Positions 60,647-64,000 of a stretch of DNA of 64,000 nucleotides are shown piece after piece (the stretch's first letter is position 1; the number at the start of each line of letters is the position of its first letter). The translations under genes and the position numbers were made by a program. The stretch is from Bradyrhizobium sp. SZCCT0148 (lineage in GTDB: Bacteria; Pseudomonadota; Alphaproteobacteria; Rhizobiales; Xanthobacteraceae): the NCBI RefSeq assembly GCF_018129985.1, contig NZ_JAFCKT010000001.1, positions 868,001-932,000 of the forward strand. Direction: 5' to 3'. The notes beneath the pieces were generated by a model. That model made no database searches and was not told where the DNA came from. It saw nothing but the letters and a program-made list of their open reading frames with translations.

Positions 60647-61684
60647 CTATGGCTCCGCCGTCACCTGCCAGGTCCCGGCATCCACGGCGCTCACCGCATA
60701 GCCGGCGACGTTGGCGTCGCTGAGCGCCTCGATGTTGAGCGCGACGCCGTCGGCGGGGCGCAGGCGATCAGGCAGGTTGCGGACCAGTTGCGCGAACTTC
60801 CTGGCCTCGTCCTGCGCCTGGGCCATGCTGACCGCCTTGAAGCGGAACGCGGTTCCCGCCGAGGTCTGGGCGAGACGGCCGACATCGGCCGTGGTCACCG
60901 TTGCGATCTTGGGATAGCCGCCTGAGGTGCCGCGGTCCATCATCAACGCGATCGGCGCGCCGTTGCCGGGCACCTGGATGCTGCCATTGACGGTGCCGTC
61001 GGAGACGATGTTGTGACCGTGCAGATGCTTGATCGCGGGACCTTCGAGCCGATAGCCCATGCGATCGGAGGTCGCCGAGATCTTCCACTCGCTATCCAGG
61101 AACAGCGCCTTGTTGGCGTCGTCGAACTCGTCGTCCTGCGGACCCAGCAGAACTCGGATCGGGCCGCTCACCGGCCTCGGCAGCTCGATCCGAAGCTCCG
61201 GCGCACCGCTTGCGGCATCGACGCTGAATTCGTCGCCGGCCTGGAGCGGGCGCGGGTAGGGGCTGCCCAGGCCGGCGCGGGCATTCACCGCGAGGCTGCC
61301 GAACACCATCTCGCCCTTGATGGCGCCTTCGATCGCGAGATAGGTGAACGCACCTCCGCGGGCAAAACCCAGCGTCAGCGTCTCGCCGTCCTTCAAGGTC
61401 ACCGATGCATCCATCGCGACCGGGTTGCCGGCGACGTCCGCATTGCGCGGCGCACCAGAGATCGCGACGCGCACCGCACCGTCACGCGCGGTGAAGGCTG
61501 CGCCGAACGGGCCGATCTCGACTGCGGCCGCGAACGGTTCGTTGCCCACCAACGCATTCGCCGCTGCCAGCGACAGCCGATCCATGGCGCCGCTGACGGT
61601 CAGGCCGTAGCGCTGCGCGCCGTGGCGTCCGCCGTCCTGCACGGAGCTTGCCGGGCCGATGCTGGCGACGACGAGGCGGCTCAC
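60647..61684 (-). CDS. pxpC: 5-oxoprolinase subunit PxpC (biotin-dependent carboxyltransferase fold)
   Basis: Encodes 345 residues. Cyclophilin-like KipA/AHS2 domain: [41 protein letters not shown] at the start and [37 protein letters not shown] in the middle are diagnostic. It phosphorylates or hydrolyses 5-oxoproline together with PxpB. The start overlaps the pxpB stop by 4 bases. Related proteins are parts of urea carboxylase, but the PxpA partner settles the role. Confidence 0.92.
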   Translation of the reverse strand: MSRLVVASIGPASSVQDGGRHGAQRYGLTVSGAMDRLSLAAANALVGNEPFAAAVEIGPFGAAFTARDGAVRVAISGAPRNADVAGNPVAMDASVTLKDGETLTLGFARGGAFTYLAIEGAIKGEMVFGSLAVNARAGLGSPYPRPLQAGDEFSVDAASGAPELRIELPRPVSGPIRVLLGPQDDEFDDANKALFLDSEWKISATSDRMGYRLEGPAIKHLHGHNIVSDGTVNGSIQVPGNGAPIALMMDRGTSGGYPKIATVTTADVGRLAQTSAGTAFRFKAVSMAQAQDEARKFAQLVRNLPDRLRPADGVALNIEALSDANVAGYAVSAVDAGTWQVTAEP

Positions 61685-62412
61685 GCGACCACCTGCTCGG
61701 CGACGATCTCGCCGGCTTCCGCGGCACGATCCAGCTCATCGAACGCCTTGTGGTCGATGGCGAAAAACGTCACGCGATCACCGGGTTCGGTGAGGAAGGT
61801 GGGATTGCGGTGGAGCTGATAGGTTCTGACCGGCGTGCGGCCGAGCAGATGCCAGCCGCTCGGGGCGGCCAGGCACTGGATTCCGGCCTGAACGCCGCCG
61901 ATCGAGATCGTACCGGCGGGCGTCAGCAGCCGCGGTGACTGCCGCCGCGACATGTGCAGGGATTTGTCGAGGCCGCTGAGATAGGACCAGCCGGGCGTGA
62001 AGCCGATCATGGCAACCTTGTAGTCGCCGCCCGCATGCCGGGCGACGATGTCGTCCGGCGTGGTGTTGAGCGCCTTGGCGACATCCTCGAGGTCGATGCC
62101 ATGCTCGCCGCCATAGGCGACGGGAATGCGCCAGCGGCGCGCCGTGGTCACCGGCGGCGGCGGCTGAATGGCGATCGGGAGCAGCTTCTCGCCGAGCGCA
62201 TCGAAACCGATCTTGCCGGGATCGTAATGCACCAGCAGCGAGCGATAGGTCGGCACGGTCTCGGTGATGCCATCGATGGGGTTTGCTGCAAGCGCCTTGT
62301 CAAGCGCCAGCACGCGCTGGTTGGCATCGTCGTCGATGGTGCGGCTGAACTCGACCGTGACGGCGCTGTCGCCACTGGGCAGAAGGCGGGGCGGGGGGAG
62401 CGTCGCGGCCAT
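61681..62412 (-). CDS. pxpB: 5-oxoprolinase subunit PxpB (KipI/AHS1 family)
   Basis: Encodes 243 residues from ATG 62412 (MAATLPPPRLLPSGDSAVTVEF); the open frame extends 31 codons further with poor composition. The AHS1 domain has SLLVHYDPGKIGF near 75 and YKVAMIGFTPGWSYLSGLD near 140, and the C-terminus has GGVQAGIQCLAAPSGWHLLGRTP. It forms the catalytic pair with PxpC. It is first in the operon pxpB-pxpC-pxpA. No regulator is adjacent. Confidence 0.92.
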   Translation of the reverse strand: MAATLPPPRLLPSGDSAVTVEFSRTIDDDANQRVLALDKALAANPIDGITETVPTYRSLLVHYDPGKIGFDALGEKLLPIAIQPPPPVTTARRWRIPVAYGGEHGIDLEDVAKALNTTPDDIVARHAGGDYKVAMIGFTPGWSYLSGLDKSLHMSRRQSPRLLTPAGTISIGGVQAGIQCLAAPSGWHLLGRTPVRTYQLHRNPTFLTEPGDRVTFFAIDHKAFDELDRAAEAGEIVAEQVVA

Positions 62413-62650
62413 GAGCTGTCGAAATCGGGCCTTGAGGAAATGCGCGGCGCTCGACCTTGAGTTCCGCCTCGACCCTGCTTCGCGTAAATGCGCCCGCAAG
62501 TCCAATAAATTAATGCAGGGGAACGCGATAAAGCGTTGTTATCGCGTCGCATAACAGCCCAGCGGCCCTGCGTTGATGGCCCTTGACGCAAAGGCTGCGG
62601 CTCGCAAGATGCGCGCGTTGTTTCCCGCACCCCGGAGCTCGTTGCCGTCC

Positions 62651-63349
62651 ATGTCGCTGTCTCCCGAAGCCCGCAAGATCCTCGCCGGCATCACCACCGC
62701 CACCATCACCACGGTCCTGCTGAAGAAGGGCCTGCGCAATGTGTGGATGCGGGGTGCACGGCCGCTGCGTCCGGGCCTGCCGCGTCTGGTGGGGCCGGCC
62801 TTCACGTTGCGCTTCGTGCCGGCGCGCGAGGATTTGGCAACGCCGGAATCATGGTCGTCGCCGATCTCGACCCGCACCGCGATCGAGGCGATGCCGGAGG
62901 GCTGCATTGCCGTGGTCGATGCCATGGGCATCACCGATGCCGGCATCTTCGGCGACATCCTCTGTGCCCGCATGATGAAGCGCGGCGTCACCGCGCTCGT
63001 CACGGACGGCGTCGTGCGTGACGTCGAGGGCGTGCTCGGCACCAATCTTCCGGTGTGGTGCGACGGCTATGCCGCGCCGCCCTCCGTGGCCGGCCTGACC
63101 TTTGTCGGCTGGGGCGAGCCGATCGGCTGCGGCGGTGTGGCCGTTTTTCCAAACGACATCGTGGTCGCCGACCAGGACGGCTGCGTGCTGATCCCGCAGG
63201 CGATGCTCGATCACGTGCTCAACGAGGGCGTCGAGCAGGAGCGCATGGAAGCCTGGATCGTCAACGAGGTGAACAACGGCGCGGTGCTGCCGGGCCTCTA
63301 TCCCATGAACGCCGAGACCAAGGCGCGTTACGCCGCCAGCAAGAAGTAA
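62651..63349 (+). CDS. RraA-like protein (class II HMG/CHA-aldolase fold)
   Basis: Encodes 232 residues from ATG 62651 (MSLSPEARKILAGITTATIT); a longer frame to 62573 lacks support. GCIAVVDAMGITDAGIFGDILCARMMKRGVTALVTDGVVRD near 80-120 has the G-D-x-x-C/A-R and D-G-x-x-R-D residues that bind Mg and substrate in 4-hydroxy-4-methyl-2-oxoglutarate aldolases and in RraA. FPNDIVVADQDGCVLIP is also typical. It could be an aldolase rather than an RNase E inhibitor. It is followed by a cupin gene 17 bases later, which suggests small-acid catabolism. Confidence 0.82.
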   Translation: MSLSPEARKILAGITTATITTVLLKKGLRNVWMRGARPLRPGLPRLVGPAFTLRFVPAREDLATPESWSSPISTRTAIEAMPEGCIAVVDAMGITDAGIFGDILCARMMKRGVTALVTDGVVRDVEGVLGTNLPVWCDGYAAPPSVAGLTFVGWGEPIGCGGVAVFPNDIVVADQDGCVLIPQAMLDHVLNEGVEQERMEAWIVNEVNNGAVLPGLYPMNAETKARYAASKK

Positions 63350-63366
63350 CGGAAGCGAGGACACCC

Positions 63367-63771
63367 ATGGAGATCACTGTTGCAGGCACGCGGCCGACCC
63401 GCCGCGCGCCCAAGGAAAACTTCACCGGCACGGTATGGCAGGACCCGGTGATCATGGCTCCCGCGCCGGCGCGGCTGAACTGCTCGCGTGTCGCGTTCGA
63501 GCCGGGCGCGCGCACCAATTGGCATCACCATCCGCTCGGACAGACGCTTTACGTCATCTCCGGCGTCGGCCGCGTCCAGACCAAGGGCGGCCCGGTCAGG
63601 GAGATTCGTCCCGGCGACACTGTCTGGATCCCGCCGGGCGAACTGCACTGGCACGGGGCCTCGCCGACCAACGGCATGTGCCACATCGCCATGCAGGAAG
63701 CGCTCGACGGCGTCTACTCGACCTGGCTCGAGCCGGTGAGCGATGCGGACTACGGGGCGGCAGTCGGCTAG
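63367..63771 (+). CDS. Cupin-domain protein
   Basis: Encodes 134 residues from ATG 63367 with GGAAG...GAGGA upstream. Cupin motif 1 is WHHHPLGQTLYVISGVGRV near 52-70 (His, His, Gln instead of Glu), and motif 2 is PGDTVWIPPGELHWHGA near 85-100. The metal-binding His residues are present. It resembles the (R)-mandelonitrile lyase or AraC-cupin type of single-domain cupins. It probably works with the preceding RraA-like protein; the reaction is unknown. Confidence 0.85.
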   Translation: MEITVAGTRPTRRAPKENFTGTVWQDPVIMAPAPARLNCSRVAFEPGARTNWHHHPLGQTLYVISGVGRVQTKGGPVREIRPGDTVWIPPGELHWHGASPTNGMCHIAMQEALDGVYSTWLEPVSDADYGAAVG

Positions 63772-63775
63772 CCTC

Positions 63776-63905
63776 TCGTCCCGGACAAGACGCATCGCTC
63801 CAAGGCGATGCGTCGCCGATCCGGGACCCGGAGGATGTGGTCACAAGAAAGCTGGGTCCCGGCTCTGCGCAGCAACGCTTCGCGCTGCTGCTTGTCGGGG
63901 ACACG
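63776..63905. repeat. Two-hairpin intergenic repeat, copy 3 (divergent)
   Basis: TCCCGGAC-ACGCATCGC paired with GCGATGCGT-TCCGGGA forms the first hairpin. GGGTCCCGGCTCTGCGCAGC and the inverse GCTGCTGC-GGGGACA arm form the second. The two-hairpin plan matches the elements at 37167 and 48262 with less identity. It again sits between convergent genes. Confidence 0.55.
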
Positions 63906-63911
63906 GCAGAG

Positions 63912-64000
63912 TTACATCTTCTCCGCCGTCCACGTGCCCGTGCACAGCGCACCGCGCCATGTGCCGAAGCCAGAGGTGCCGCTGAGCCGGCCGAAGCCGA
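63912..64000 (-). CDS. C-terminal end of an unidentified protein (partial)
   Basis: The minus strand is open from the window edge to a TAA at 63912-63914. The 28 residues include GTSGFGTWRGALCTGTWTAEKM at the very end, with Gly/Trp/Cys-rich composition unlike the neighbouring frames. The rest lies outside the window and the family is not recognised. It is convergent with the cupin gene. Confidence 0.5.
   Translation of the reverse strand, partial: GFGRLSGTSGFGTWRGALCTGTWTAEKM

Noticed and set aside
1..64000. CRISPR arrays, rRNA genes, complete insertion sequences, prophage
   Set aside because: No regularly spaced repeats, ribosomal RNA signatures, transposase or integrase frames were seen anywhere in the window.

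Overview
The window is about 64 kb of GC-rich, gene-dense chromosome from a slow-growing rhizobium, most likely Bradyrhizobium or a very close relative. The strongest marker is the ndvB-ndvD-ndvC cluster for cyclic beta-(1,3),(1,6)-glucans. A phosphatidylcholine synthase, an IalB-family protein and NasST-controlled nitrite assimilation fit the same group. The identification rests on protein recognition by reading; no database search was run.

Layout. 1-7.4 kb: the start of a formyltransferase, several small exported or zinc-ribbon proteins, acetoacetyl-CoA synthetase, an AI-2E/PerM transporter and a Nudix hydrolase. 7.9-11.2 kb: a full-length divergent paralogue of Mfd. 11.5-16.7 kb: small lineage-specific genes, a divergent cheY/cheZ pair, and tRNA-Lys(UUU) with a displaced copy of its own 3' end about 1 kb away, which looks like the scar of an integrated element. 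17-22.8 kb: the ndv cluster. 23-31 kb: glmU, glmS, a DUF502 membrane protein and two NAD(P)-dependent reductases. 31-37 kb: recG facing sdhE and the true mfd. 37-42 kb: a degenerate REC/GGDEF protein and an ANL-fold protein with its ATP-binding loop eroded, the latter directly behind a YejA-type periplasmic binding protein. 42-48 kb: ialB, hspQ, an AEC carrier, a UbiH-type monooxygenase, pcs-terC and a quinone oxidoreductase. 48-50 kb: argD behind an Arg-rich leader peptide and a terminator. 50-54 kb: a putative immunity-type protein, an autoregulated MerR gene coupled to a carboxymuconolactone-decarboxylase-type protein, and rimO. 54-59.5 kb: nasT-nasS, a 337-base leader region, nirA and an Fe-S/flavin reductase. 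59.7-64 kb: the 5-oxoprolinase genes pxpA-C, an RraA-like protein and a cupin protein.

How the genes work together. NasS (nitrate sensor) and NasT (ANTAR RNA-binding protein) are placed to control nirA and its probable dedicated electron donor through the leader RNA between them. NdvB and NdvC share a GH17 domain and with NdvD make the periplasmic cyclic glucan. GlmU and GlmS both feed UDP-GlcNAc supply. RecG, Mfd and the Mfd paralogue are DNA-repair translocases of one superfamily.

The most novel signal is upstream of argD. A 29-codon open frame with 12 arginine codons starts within a few bases of the predicted transcription start and is followed by a strong intrinsic terminator and then argD. 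This is the architecture of ribosome-mediated attenuation responding to arginyl-tRNA. Next in interest are the nirA leader, where two copies of one sequence compete for a single arm next to the nirA start codon, the tRNA-Lys scar, and a probable ATT start codon for ndvC. Many intergenic gaps carry imperfect palindromic repeats of several families.
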